Of a stretch of 64,000 bases of DNA, positions 15,778 to 25,036 are shown in pieces; position 1 is the first letter of the stretch; each line of letters opens with the position of its first letter. The stretch comes from an uncultured Aquimonas sp. Lineage in GTDB: Bacteria > Pseudomonadota > Gammaproteobacteria > Xanthomonadales > Xanthomonadaceae. The notes under the pieces were generated by a model. That model made no database searches, had not been told where the DNA came from, and was given only the letters and a program-made list of their open reading frames with translations. The stretch is taken from contig NZ_CALART010000037.1 in NCBI RefSeq assembly GCF_937888285.1, positions 1 through 64,000 on the forward strand, given 5' to 3'. The position numbers and the translations under genes are program-made.

Positions 15778-18128
15778 GGTGTCGCCGCCGGCCCTGGGCC
15801 CGCGCCGGTTACTCCTGAAACGGCCGTGGGCGTCGCTGGAATCAAGATTTCCAGCTGCTTCTTCTTCATCTGTTCCAGCAGCCACTCCAGCCCCTCGGCG
15901 ATGTACTGCGGCACCTTCAGACTTCTAAAGTTATCGGCCATCAAGACGTCGAGGGCGAACTCTGCTTTCTTGCCGTCCTTGAGCGCGGTGTACAAGCTGG
16001 CACCAACCGCGGTTGCGCCGCCACTCGTGGCGATGGCAGTCCGGAATTTGGCGTTGAGTCCACAACCGGCAAACGACGCAAAAAAGTCCAAGTTCTCGAA
16101 CACGAGTGCGTCCTCAAACGTGTAGGGGTAGACGGTCTCCTTGGTGGCAGTGCCCGGCATCGTGACCTCAACCGGTGTCTGGTACGCCGCGCGCACAGCG
16201 AACAGCGTGTCGCCGGCATCTGTGCGGGTCTTAGCTGCAGGCTCCGCGCCGATGAGGGCGTCTACATCCTCTAGGGCTGGCACCCAGGTCTTGAGGGTGG
16301 CGTTGTTGGTTTTCTGGCCGGCGCCCAAGGCCGGTTGAACTGATGAGCCGCCCGTCGCTGTCAGGCTGTCCAGGTCGGTGACGATCAGCGTCAGCAGGCC
16401 CAGATGCTCGATCAACGAACGAAGACGATGCGCGTGGCTACCGCCAATCTCCAGGAAGGTGACGTAGCTCTGATGCAGCACCTTGTAGTGAGCCCGAATG
16501 AAGTTGGGTATGAGCATGCGCTCGGCCGGGCCCTCGACAAGGATCGCTGCGTCGGCGAAGAACAGATCGGCGTGTTGCGAACGCAAGTACCGGGTGACGA
16601 AGCGTTCAGTCGCCGTACCCTCCCCGAAGACCTGCGAAAGGTTGACCACCGTCGACACCGGCACCTTGGCCACCATGCCCGCCGGCAGCCTCCGGAAGTA
16701 CCGCAAGCTAGCGAACGCCGTCTCGTGCGCAATGTGGCTCGAATGCGTGGTGACGATTAACTGCGTGCGTAGGGCGTCGCTTTCTCCCAGCTCTGGGTGC
16801 CGTCGCAGCACCTCGTAAGCCTTCTTGATGAAGACCTGCTGCACCTGCGCATGCAGGTGGGCTTCAGGCTCCTCAACGAGCACGAGGTGAAGCGGTTCAA
16901 TGCTCGCAGCTTCAGCACCCTTGGAAGCTTTACCGACGCGCATCCATGCATCGCGGAAGCTCATGAGCCGGAAGATCATCGAAATGAGGTTCTGGTAGCC
17001 CAGCCCGTTGCTACCCTCCGGCAGCAGCAGGAGCGGCGTCACCGCGCCCGCATCCGAAACCACGTCAACCTGGAAATTAACTGCTGCGCTGTGGTTCAAC
17101 CCATCGATCGCACGCAATCGTGTCGATACGTGCGGCCGCGGGTCGCTGACGCCCGGATAGCCCAGGCCCGCCACCTCGGTGAAGCATTCGTTGAAGCTCT
17201 CCATCAGCTTCAGGTCGAATGCATCCTCAGCCGCCTCTATCGCCTGTAGAGCCTCCAGGTCCGTTGGGTCCGGCCCCTTGGCAGGATCTAGATGCTTGGC
17301 GTAGTAGCTTCTGAGCCGTTCCGACAACCGCGTTGCGCCCGCCGAAGTTCGCTGTTCGCCCTCTTCCTCGACACCACTCGGGATCTCACCAAAGCCGCGC
17401 TGCGCGGGGATGTCATGCACCTTAATTAGACCACTGAGAGGGTCGCCCTCGATCGGCAATGCCGATGCCGGAAGCGTCTGTGGCACGGCCCGAAGCCTTT
17501 CAGGATCGGCAAGAAGAGCTGGATCCAGCGGATATGCCCGGATCGTGAACATCGAACTCAGCCGCTTAGTGAGGAAGTCGACCAAGGTTTCTGGCCAAAC
17601 TGTCAGCTTAGGCGCGGGCGCCGCGCCGGCGGCCTTGGCAGCCGCCGCAGCCACTGCTGCAGTGCGCATGACATTGGCGTCGGTGATCGCGGAGATGAAC
17701 TCCTTGAAGAGCGCATTGAGGTCTTTAGGCTCGTAGCGCAGTCGTACTCCCAGCCGTCCGCCCGTCCACTCCATCAGCGGGACCAAGTCTCGGACTCGGT
17801 GGATTTCGTCCTCCTTGACCTGCAGCCAAAGATCCAACGCCGGCAGAGCGTGCACCCAGGGATTCAAGTTGATGTCTGCCACCCCACCGGCGTGGCTCGC
17901 TTGAAGCCATGCTTCGCCGATGTCCAAGAGCGCCTGCAAGTGGCACAACGTGAAGTCGTGGATTTCGAAAGGACAGCGGCGCGGCGTCAGGAAACGCCGC
18001 AGGGCCAACATGGCTGAGGTCTTGCCGCTGTTGTTCGCACCGACGAACAGCGTCGTCTTAGGCGAGAAATCCACGCGCGCTGACAAGAGCTTCCTGAAAT
18101 TCGCGATCTCGACGAATTCGATGTGCAT
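15774..18128 (-). CDS. gajA: OLD-family ATPase/TOPRIM nuclease of Gabija-like system (GajA)
   Basis: This 784-residue protein joins an ABC-type ATPase to a TOPRIM nuclease. Walker A GANNSGKT lies at 30-37, and LVEEPEAHLH near 416 carries the Walker B acidic pair. The TOPRIM domain shows the catalytic glutamate in AILVEGPAERM near 531 and DLDSL near 584. This makes it a class 2 OLD nuclease, defined by an adjacent UvrD-like helicase, the architecture used by the Gabija anti-phage system. It is about 200 residues longer than the classic GajA; the extra length lies mostly between Walker A and Walker B. A good ribosome site (AGAAGG) precedes the ATG. It starts only 30 bases after the BNR-protein gene ends. 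Confidence 0.85.
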   Translation of the reverse strand: MHIEFVEIANFRKLLSARVDFSPKTTLFVGANNSGKTSAMLALRRFLTPRRCPFEIHDFTLCHLQALLDIGEAWLQASHAGGVADINLNPWVHALPALDLWLQVKEDEIHRVRDLVPLMEWTGGRLGVRLRYEPKDLNALFKEFISAITDANVMRTAAVAAAAAKAAGAAPAPKLTVWPETLVDFLTKRLSSMFTIRAYPLDPALLADPERLRAVPQTLPASALPIEGDPLSGLIKVHDIPAQRGFGEIPSGVEEEGEQRTSAGATRLSERLRSYYAKHLDPAKGPDPTDLEALQAIEAAEDAFDLKLMESFNECFTEVAGLGYPGVSDPRPHVSTRLRAIDGLNHSAAVNFQVDVVSDAGAVTPLLLLPEGSNGLGYQNLISMIFRLMSFRDAWMRVGKASKGAEAASIEPLHLVLVEEPEAHLHAQVQQVFIKKAYEVLRRHPELGESDALRTQLIVTTHSSHIAHETAFASLRYFRRLPAGMVAKVPVSTVVNLSQVFGEGTATERFVTRYLRSQHADLFFADAAILVEGPAERMLIPNFIRAHYKVLHQSYVTFLEIGGSHAHRLRSLIEHLGLLTLIVTDLDSLTATGGSSVQPALGAGQKTNNATLKTWVPALEDVDALIGAEPAAKTRTDAGDTLFAVRAAYQTPVEVTMPGTATKETVYPYTFEDALVFENLDFFASFAGCGLNAKFRTAIATSGGATAVGASLYTALKDGKKAEFALDVLMADNFRSLKVPQYIAEGLEWLLEQMKKKQLEILIPATPTAVSGVTGAGPGPAATP

Positions 18129-18158
18129 TTGGCACCTTCTCTCTTTTCTGAGCGAACC

Positions 18159-21100
18159 CTACTTCCCCGGCATAGCAAACCCCCGCCCACGCGCCCCAGC
18201 CCGCGGATGCGGCCGCTCTTCATCCTGATGCCGTCCATCCCCATCATCCCCGCGCAGCTTGTAAGCCGGCGTCCACCGCGGGTCCTGCGGTTTCGGCGCC
18301 TTGATCTCGAACCCGCTGCGGCTCGTCGTGTCGGCGTGTGCAATCTCCAGCGTGTACGTGCCCGGCACCGGATACAGCCGATGCCCCAGGCGCTGGGATT
18401 CGGCGTAGGGCTGGTGCTTGCGCTCCTCGCGCTTGTCGGCGTCCAGCGCTTCCAGCGCCTGTTTCTCGGCGGCGAGGGTGAGTTCGGCGTCCAGCGCCAG
18501 ATTCCAGCGGAAGCTGTTCAGGCCGACCTGCGCCTCACGCTCAAACGTGGCCAGCGGGCGGTCTTTCTCGTCCAGCAGGCGGAAGCGCACGGGGCCGGCG
18601 GCTTTGGCCCAGTAGGTGCCGGTGAGTTCGGGCAGGTGTTCGGGGCGGTCGAACCAGGGGTCGGGGCGGCGGCGCCAGTCGCGTGAGGCCTTCAAGTCAT
18701 CGATGTGGAACAGGTGCACGGCGCTGCTGCGCACCTCGCTGCTGAGCTGCTGCACCGGCAGCACGTCGACGATCCAGGCGCTGCGGCCGTGGGTACCGGC
18801 GATCAGTTCGCGGTCGCGCGGGTGTACGAACAGGTCGTGCACGGGCACGTTGGGCAGGCCGCCGTCCAGCGCCTGCCAGCTGCGGCCGCGGTCCAGGCTG
18901 GCGTACACGCCGCGGTCGGTGCCGACGTAGAGCAGGTCGGGGTTGACGGTGTCCTCGCGGATCACGTTGACGGGCTCGGCGGGCAGGCCCTCGGCAATCG
19001 ACTGCCAGCTCGCGCCGAAGTCGTCGCTGCGGTACAGGTAGACGCGGTCGTCGTCCTGCCGGTAGCCGTTCAAGCTGAGATAGATGCGCTCGCTGCTGTG
19101 GCGCGAGAGTTCGATGCGGCTCACCCAGCGGTCGGCCGGCAGGGCGGCATCCACCTGCTGCCAGCGCACGCCGCCGTCGGTGCTGACGTGCACGTGGCCG
19201 TCGTCGGTGCCTACGCCCAGGCGGCCGAAGTGCAGCGGCGATTCGGACACCGTGGTGATGGTGGCGAAGGGCACGTTGCCGCGCTCTTTCGAGCTCGTCA
19301 TGTCGGGGCTGATGGCGGCCCAGCTGCGGCCGCGGTCGAAGCTGCGGTACAGGCGGTTGCTGGCCATGTAGACGGTGCGCGCGTCGTGCGGCGACAGGAT
19401 CACCGGCGTGCTCCAGTTGTAGCGCAGCAGGGGCTCGTTGAGCGCTGCGCGCGGGCGCACCTCGTGGCGTTTGCCGGCGCTGTCGATGCGCGTGTAGTAG
19501 CCGAACTGGTAGCCGGTGTAGGTGTCGCCGGATTCATCGTCCACCGCCACCCACATGCCGTCGCCGCCGTTGATGTAGGACCAGTCTTCGCCCAGCTCCC
19601 AGCGCGTGCGGCTGCTGCCTTTCCAGGTGCCGTTGTCCTGCATGCCGCCGTAGACGTTGTAGGGCTCGGCCATGTCGGCGTAGATGGTGTAGAACTGGCC
19701 GAGCGGCTGCGCATCGAGCCGGCGCCAGGTGATGCCGGCGTCGTAGCTCACGTCCAGCCCGCCGTCGTTGCCCACGATGAGGCGCTGCGGGAAGTTCGGG
19801 TCGATCCACATCGCCTGGTAGTCGACGTGCACGCTGGGGTGGTTGGTGTAGCCGGACCAGGAGCGCCCGCCGTCAGAGGAGACGATCAGCGGCACGCCCA
19901 TGGTGTAGACGCGCTCGGCATCGCTGGGGTCGACCGCGATTTCGCCGAAGTAGTAGCCATAGGTGTAGGTGACTTCGCGGATGGGCTCCTCATGCGTGCG
20001 GCGCCAGCTCGCGCCGCCGTCGTCGCTGCGCCAGACGGTGTGGCCCCAGGCGGGGTTGTCGAACAGGGCGGCGTTGCCGTCTTCGAGGCGGCTGATGAGC
20101 TGCTGCAGGGTGATCGAGCCGTCGCGCACGCTCGCGATCAGGCCCTTGGCGTCGAGCTCGACCGGCAGGTCGGCGCCGCGGATGAAGCGTTCGACTTCAG
20201 CCGGGTCCTGCCTGAGGAACTCGTCCTTGCTCATCGTGCGCAGGCGCTGCGGAGAGAGCGGGCGGTCGCCGAGGTCGCGCAGGGCTTCGGGCAGTTCGGC
20301 CCAGTGGTCGATGCTGGCGTAGACGGTGTCGGGCTGGCTGGCGGCGATGGCGAGGCCAATGCGGCCGACGCTGTCACCCTGCGGCAGGCCGCCGCTCAGC
20401 TGACGCCAGCTGCGGCCGCCGTCCTCCGACTTGTAGATGCCCGAGCCGTCGCCGCTTTCGGTGAACTGCCAGGGCGTGCGCGTGCGCGTCCACAGCGCGG
20501 CGAAGAGCACGTCGGGGCGGGTCGGGTCGATGACGAGGTCGCTGGCGCCGGTCCAGTCGTCGGTCGGTTTCAGAACCTGCGTCCAGGTGTCGCCGCCGTC
20601 TTCGGTGAGGAAGACGCCGCGCTGGCCGCCGGGCGAGTAGAGCTTGCCGGCAGCGGCCACGAGCACGCGCCGGCTGTCGCGCGGGTCGACGAGGATCTCG
20701 GCGATGCGGTCGGTGCCGGTCAGGCCCTTGCGCGCGAAGCTCTGGCCGCCGTCATGGCTGACGAACACGCCGTGGCCGCCGTAGTTGGAGCGCGCGGCAT
20801 TGGGTTCGCCGGCGCCGATCCACAGCGTTTCGGGCTGGGACGGGTCGACTGCAATGGCGCCGATCACGGTGTTCGGCAGCTGATCGGTGAGGGGCTCGAA
20901 GCTGCCGCCGTTGTTGGTGGTCTTCCACACGCCGCCGGTGGCGTAGGCCACGTAGAAGGTGTAGGGCTGGCCGGGCAACGAGGCCAGATCGACCACGCGC
21001 CCGCCTTGCCCGGTAGGGCCGATGTTGCGCCAGCTCAGGCCCTTGAAGATCGAGGCGTCCTGCATCTGCTGGTGCTGCTGCCAGGCGGCTTCGCGCTGCT

Positions 21101-21197
21101 CGGGCGTGCTGGGCGCGCCGGGCTTCGGCCGTGCTGCATGCGTAGGTGTGGCAAGGCAGAGCAGCAGCAGGGTTCCGATCCAGGGGGCGATGCGCAT
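18159..21197 (-). CDS. Exported BNR/sortilin-like beta-propeller protein
   Basis: This 1012-residue exported protein has a signal peptide (MRIAPWIGTLLLLCLATPTH to AARP). The body is built from many BNR/Asp-box blades, recognisable as SxDGGxxW/SxDRGRSW motifs (for example FVSHDGGQSF, LTEDGGDTW, SEDGGRSW, SSDGGRSW, SFDRGRSWAA), the pattern of VPS10/sortilin-like and photosystem-stability-factor-like propellers. The last 150 residues form a separate beta-sandwich-like tail, with a glutamate/lysine-rich helix (near LTLAAEKQALEALDADKREE). Such proteins are common in soil and aquatic Xanthomonadales; substrate unknown. No terminator separates it from gajA. Confidence 0.85.
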   Translation of the reverse strand: MRIAPWIGTLLLLCLATPTHAARPKPGAPSTPEQREAAWQQHQQMQDASIFKGLSWRNIGPTGQGGRVVDLASLPGQPYTFYVAYATGGVWKTTNNGGSFEPLTDQLPNTVIGAIAVDPSQPETLWIGAGEPNAARSNYGGHGVFVSHDGGQSFARKGLTGTDRIAEILVDPRDSRRVLVAAAGKLYSPGGQRGVFLTEDGGDTWTQVLKPTDDWTGASDLVIDPTRPDVLFAALWTRTRTPWQFTESGDGSGIYKSEDGGRSWRQLSGGLPQGDSVGRIGLAIAASQPDTVYASIDHWAELPEALRDLGDRPLSPQRLRTMSKDEFLRQDPAEVERFIRGADLPVELDAKGLIASVRDGSITLQQLISRLEDGNAALFDNPAWGHTVWRSDDGGASWRRTHEEPIREVTYTYGYYFGEIAVDPSDAERVYTMGVPLIVSSDGGRSWSGYTNHPSVHVDYQAMWIDPNFPQRLIVGNDGGLDVSYDAGITWRRLDAQPLGQFYTIYADMAEPYNVYGGMQDNGTWKGSSRTRWELGEDWSYINGGDGMWVAVDDESGDTYTGYQFGYYTRIDSAGKRHEVRPRAALNEPLLRYNWSTPVILSPHDARTVYMASNRLYRSFDRGRSWAAISPDMTSSKERGNVPFATITTVSESPLHFGRLGVGTDDGHVHVSTDGGVRWQQVDAALPADRWVSRIELSRHSSERIYLSLNGYRQDDDRVYLYRSDDFGASWQSIAEGLPAEPVNVIREDTVNPDLLYVGTDRGVYASLDRGRSWQALDGGLPNVPVHDLFVHPRDRELIAGTHGRSAWIVDVLPVQQLSSEVRSSAVHLFHIDDLKASRDWRRRPDPWFDRPEHLPELTGTYWAKAAGPVRFRLLDEKDRPLATFEREAQVGLNSFRWNLALDAELTLAAEKQALEALDADKREERKHQPYAESQRLGHRLYPVPGTYTLEIAHADTTSRSGFEIKAPKPQDPRWTPAYKLRGDDGDGRHQDEERPHPRAGARGRGFAMPGK

Positions 21198-21343
21198 CGG
21201 TGAGTCTCCGGGCGGTGGTGCGGGGCAGGGCAGGGCAGGTGTGGTGTTTCGCAGATGGGGGGGCGTGTGGCAAGTGCTGTTTCCCCTCTCTCCCTATTGG
21301 CGAGCGAGGCTGGGGGCGTTGAACGCGTGCGGCGAGGCTTATC

Positions 21344-21440
21344 CCCCTCTCCCCAACCTGCCTTCGCTTCGCTCGGGCTCCAGAGAGCGTCGGCTGCCAC
21401 CGGCAGCCGACAAGTGCTCTCTTCCGCTTCCCACGAGGGG
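21344..21440. repeat. Direct repeat of about 97 bases, copy 1
   Basis: This copy runs from CCCCTCTCCCCAA through TTCGCTTCGCTCGGGCTCCA and GAGAGCGTCGGCTGCCACCG to TTCCGCTTCCCACGAGGGG. Copy 2 is at 21624-21722 with only a handful of differences. Each copy contains the inner palindrome CGGCTGCCACCGGCAGCCG. Confidence 0.9.
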
Positions 21441-21489
21441 AGGGGGGGCTCAGCAGCGGGCGATGTCGCTTGCTGGAGCGAGCTTTGCT

Positions 21490-21591
21490 CCCCTCTCCCC
21501 TTGAGGGAGAGGGGTCGGGGGAGAGGGGTAGAAGGCTTGCGGCGAGAGTCGTCCCCCTCTCCCCAACCCCTCTCCCTCCAGGGGAGAGGGG
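21490..21591. repeat. Long inverted repeat, 39-base arms
   Basis: The left arm (21490-21528) begins CCCCTCTCCCCTTGAGGGAG; the right arm (21553-21591) is almost its exact reverse complement, ending CCTCCAGGGGAGAGGGG. The 24-base spacer holds GGCTTGCGGCGAGAGTC. Transcribed, it would fold into a very stable hairpin. Confidence 0.9.
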
Positions 21592-21623
21592 CTTAGCGGC
21601 TCGCGATTTCGATTGCCGGGGCG

Positions 21624-21722
21624 TCCCCTCTCCCCAATGTAACTTCGCTTCGCTCGGGCTCCAGAGAGCGTCGGCTGCCACCGGCAGCCGACAAGCGCTC
21701 TCCTCCGCTTCCCACGAAGGGA
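21624..21722. repeat. Direct repeat of about 97 bases, copy 2
   Basis: This matches copy 1 at 21344-21440 in the same orientation: TCCCCTCTCCCCAA, the shared TTCGCTTCGCTCGGGCTCCA core, the CGGCTGCCACCGGCAGCCG palindrome and the CCGCTTCCCACGAAGGGAG end. Confidence 0.9.
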
Positions 21723-21880
21723 GAGAGGTTTGAGAGCGAGGCTCTCACAGCGGGGGCGGCGCGCTCGGCCTCCCGATGTTGGGCTTCGCTGCGCTCGGCG
21801 CCAACGTAGAACATCGCGCTCTGCATGATCTTGCTCGCCCCGCACAACTTCAGCCCGTCCCGCACCACCTGCACCCGCAA

Positions 21881-21913
21881 ACCACAACGCCCGCAGTGCG
21901 CGGGCGTTGTGGT
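21881..21913 (-). terminator. Hairpin terminator after M14 carboxypeptidase gene
   Basis: A perfect 14-bp stem (ACCACAACGCCCGC at 21881-21894 and GCGGGCGTTGTGGT at 21900-21913) with a 5-base loop begins 26 bases past the stop codon at 21940. The ACGCCCGC/GCGGGCGT stem is the same type as the ftsH terminator at 60709-60736. The T-run is weak. Confidence 0.75.
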
Positions 21914-21939
21914 GTCTACCGACTCTGTTCAAGCGCCGA

Positions 21940-24837
21940 TCAGTGCACCGGCACCGCCGTGCGCGTTCCGAAGCCGGGGCCGTAGACCACGGCATTGCCG
22001 AGCACGCGCTGCATGCCGAGGCTGGCGCCGCGGAAGGTGGGGTTGGTGGCGAACAGGATGATCTGGCCGGCGCCCTTCGACTCGCGTGTCACCCAGGCGG
22101 TGTTGGCGATGCGCTCCTGTGCTTCCGGCCACAGGAGGCCGCCCAGGCGCAGTTCCAGGGTCTGGCCCGGCGGCAGGCCGGCCCAACCGTAAGCGGTCCA
22201 GTGCTCGCTCGCCTTCTTGCCGGACTCCGCGCGCCACACGCCGTGGCGATACGGCGCTTCGACGCTGCCGGAAGCCATCAGCGGGGTGCTGGAGTCGACC
22301 AGCACCGGCAGATGATCGCGGCAGCCGAAGCTCAGCCAGTGGGTGTCGTCGCAGCGGGTGGCGACGAAGCTGCCCACCGGCATGAACACCTGCTGGAAGC
22401 TGTCGCGCTCGGTCAATGCATCGCCGTCGAGGCTCTTGGCGTCGGGGTCCAGGCTGAAGGCGCCGCTGCGGCCGCTGGCGGCGCCGCGGGCGTAGGGGTC
22501 GCCTTCGAGGCTGGTGCGTGCAGACGCCGCCAGCCATTCGCGGGCGAGGCGGTCGCGGTAGGGCTTGAGCTCCTTCAGCGCGTCGGGCAAGCCGCGCGCG
22601 GCCGACAGGCCGTCTTCGCGGGCCAGTGCAGTCGAGGCATTGCCCAGCGCGATCAGGGTGCCGCCGGCTTCCACCCAGGGCTTCAGCGCGTCGCTGACTT
22701 CCTTGGGCAGGCTGCCGCCCCAGCGCTCGGGCAGCACGATCACGCGATAGGCCCGCAGGTCCATGCGGGCGACGGCACTTTCGTCGAGCAGGCTCGGGTT
22801 CACGCCGAGGCCGTGCTCCAGGTAGTGCCAGACCGCGCCGAAGGTGTGCGGGTTGACCGCGCCCTTGCCGAGCACCGCGACCGCGCCGGGCTGCAGCAGG
22901 GCGAATTCACCGCCGCCGAGATCGGGCAGGTCACCGGGGCCTTCGCCGCTGCGCAGGGCCGCGAAGCCCTGCGGTGCGTCCTTCGCGGCCGCAGCGAGCG
23001 CTTCGCGCAGGCGTTGCGCATCGAGCTGCGGATGGTCGTAGCGGGTCACGATCAGACTGCCGCGCGGGTAGTCGCGGCCGTCGAAGCGCAGGTCCTTGCG
23101 CGCCACGCGCGGGCGGATGCCGGCGGCCAGCAGCTTGGCGGCGACCGGCAGCGCAGCATCGTCATGCCCGGACAGCGCCCAGCCGACGGCTGAGTCGGCC
23201 GGCAGCATTGGCTGCGCGTTCGCCGCGCTCGCGGCTTCGGCCTGCTGCGGCAGGCCGCCCTCGATGCGCCAGGCCGGCAGGCCGTAGAACATCGGCAGAC
23301 TCCAGGCGGTGACGTCGTAGATCGTGCCCTGTCCCGTGCGCATCAGGGCCTCGCGCTCCTTCTTGAGCGACTCGCGATCGATCTGCGGGTCGAATTCCAT
23401 CAGGGTCGCGGCGAGCCGGCCCAGCGGCTGCCGGGTTGACACCAGCAGGCTGCCCGCCGGCACTTCGGTGCGCGTCTTGCGGCCGTCGAAACCCTCCGCC
23501 TCGACCGTCCACGCGCTCGACAGACGGCGTGCTTCCACGCCCTGCATCTGCAGCACGCGCAGCAGCTGCGCGCCGCGCGCCGGGTGCTGGCTGACGTCAA
23601 TGGCGTAGACGCCGTTCGCGTAGTCGCCGCGTGCGCCGGTGAGCGCGTTGCGGTCGTCCCAGAAGGCCTGCAGCAGGTCGGCGCGACGCGCGCGCATCGA
23701 GTCGATGTTGGCGACTGCGCTTGCAAGCTGGCGGGCCACGCCGTCGGCATGGAACTGCACCTCGCCATTGGCCTGGCGCACGCCGAAATCGGCCACGCGT
23801 GCCTGTTCGTAGAGGATGTTGACCGCGCCGCGCAGGCCGCCCCAGGCATCGGAATAGCCCGGATACCAGCCCTCGTTCCATTCGCCCGAGTAGTAGACCC
23901 AGCCGCGCTGGTCGAAGGCCTGCGCCTGCTCCCGGCCGAACTCCGCAGCGAACTGCATGAAGCGCGGCGACAGGTGCGGGTTCATCGGTGCGCGCGCCGG
24001 CGAGAACAGGAAGGTGTCGTCCGAGCCCATTTCGTGGGCGTCGATGAACACCACCGGGTGCCAGCGCTTGAGGAATTCCAGCCGGCCCTGCGTCTCCGGC
24101 TGGGTCGCGAAGATCCAGTCGCGATTCATGTCGAACACGTAGTGGTTGCCGCGGCCGAAGGGCCAGCTGGTGCCGCGCGACATCGACTGGCCGTCGTAGC
24201 CCGGGGCGGCGCCACGGAAGCCGCGCAGGTCGGCGATCGCGCGCGCCCTGCCGTCGGGGTTCATCAGCGGATCGATCAGCAGGATGGTGTCATCGAGACG
24301 CGCGGTGTGGGCGGGATCGTTCGAGGCGATCAGGCCGTAGATCAGTCCGAGTGCGGCGTCGCCGCCGCTGTGCTCGTTGCCGTGGATGCTGTGGGCGACA
24401 TAGGCCACGGCCGGCGCATCGCGCAGGATCTCGCTGGCGCGGGCGGCCGAGGTGCGGCGCGGGTCGGCGAGCTCGTCCAGCGCGTTCTGGATCTCGTCGA
24501 GCCGGGCAAGGTTGGCGGGGCTGGACACGATCGCCACCGACAGCGGCCGGCCCTGGTGGCTGCGTGCGTACTCGACGACGCGGATGCGGTTCGAGGTGTT
24601 CGCCCACTGCTGCAGCGCGGCGTGGATCTGCTCGGGGCTGGCCGCCTGCTGGCCCAGCGGAAACCCGAGCAGGGTGTCGGGATGCGGCACCGCGGGGTCA
24701 GCCTCGAACTGCCCGAACACCTGTACCACCGGGTGCACCGGCACAGGATCGGCCGCATTGACCGCGAGCGGCAGGGCAGCGGCCAGCGCGAGCGCCAGCA
24801 GGGAAGAGCGGAGCAGGGTGGGGCGGTGCAGGCGCAT
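21940..24837 (-). CDS. Exported M14-family zinc metallocarboxypeptidase
   Basis: This large exported protein (965 residues) has a signal peptide MRLHRPTLLRSSLLALALAA ending near AVNA. The N-terminal 300-400 residues are an M14 zinc carboxypeptidase domain: HGNEHSGGDAA carries the His/Glu metal ligands, a DMNRDWIFATQPE segment follows, and FIDAHEMGSDDTF supplies the third ligand region. The remaining C-terminal half includes a glutamine amidotransferase-like segment (RVIVLPERWGGSLP, GTLIALGNAS), a known add-on in large bacterial M14 proteins. The open frame runs on to 25080 but only this ATG yields a signal peptide. Probably periplasmic or secreted peptide scavenging; specificity unknown. Confidence 0.85.
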   Translation of the reverse strand: MRLHRPTLLRSSLLALALAAALPLAVNAADPVPVHPVVQVFGQFEADPAVPHPDTLLGFPLGQQAASPEQIHAALQQWANTSNRIRVVEYARSHQGRPLSVAIVSSPANLARLDEIQNALDELADPRRTSAARASEILRDAPAVAYVAHSIHGNEHSGGDAALGLIYGLIASNDPAHTARLDDTILLIDPLMNPDGRARAIADLRGFRGAAPGYDGQSMSRGTSWPFGRGNHYVFDMNRDWIFATQPETQGRLEFLKRWHPVVFIDAHEMGSDDTFLFSPARAPMNPHLSPRFMQFAAEFGREQAQAFDQRGWVYYSGEWNEGWYPGYSDAWGGLRGAVNILYEQARVADFGVRQANGEVQFHADGVARQLASAVANIDSMRARRADLLQAFWDDRNALTGARGDYANGVYAIDVSQHPARGAQLLRVLQMQGVEARRLSSAWTVEAEGFDGRKTRTEVPAGSLLVSTRQPLGRLAATLMEFDPQIDRESLKKEREALMRTGQGTIYDVTAWSLPMFYGLPAWRIEGGLPQQAEAASAANAQPMLPADSAVGWALSGHDDAALPVAAKLLAAGIRPRVARKDLRFDGRDYPRGSLIVTRYDHPQLDAQRLREALAAAAKDAPQGFAALRSGEGPGDLPDLGGGEFALLQPGAVAVLGKGAVNPHTFGAVWHYLEHGLGVNPSLLDESAVARMDLRAYRVIVLPERWGGSLPKEVSDALKPWVEAGGTLIALGNASTALAREDGLSAARGLPDALKELKPYRDRLAREWLAASARTSLEGDPYARGAASGRSGAFSLDPDAKSLDGDALTERDSFQQVFMPVGSFVATRCDDTHWLSFGCRDHLPVLVDSSTPLMASGSVEAPYRHGVWRAESGKKASEHWTAYGWAGLPPGQTLELRLGGLLWPEAQERIANTAWVTRESKGAGQIILFATNPTFRGASLGMQRVLGNAVVYGPGFGTRTAVPVH

Positions 24838-25036
24838 GCGCGGTTCCGGCGATGGGAAGGCGCGCAGTCTGCATCGTCCGAGCTGCGCCGCGTACGTGCA
24901 GGTGGTCAGGCCGGGGCGGCCGGACTGCGGGCGGGCGTGGCCGGCAGGGTCGACCGGCTTCAACGTGGATGGCGCCCGAGTCGGGCGCGAGCCGGGTGGG
25001 CGCGTACACTGCGGACTGTCCCGTCTGGCCTCACCG

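Larger units (their letters stand above)
21198..21939. other. Repeat-rich spacer without genes
   Basis: This 742-base spacer between two large exported-protein genes contains no supported gene. It holds two direct copies of a unit of about 97 bases (21344-21440 and 21624-21722), a long inverted repeat between them (21490-21528 and 21553-21591), and the carboxypeptidase terminator at 21881-21913. All are rich in CCCCTCTCCCC/GGGGAGAGGGG and GAGAGCGTCGGCTGCCACCG blocks. Confidence 0.85.

Noticed and set aside
18705..21203. 832-codon plus-strand open frame opposite the BNR protein
   Set aside because: Low-complexity Ala/Val/Gly/His sequence antisense to a clear beta-propeller protein.
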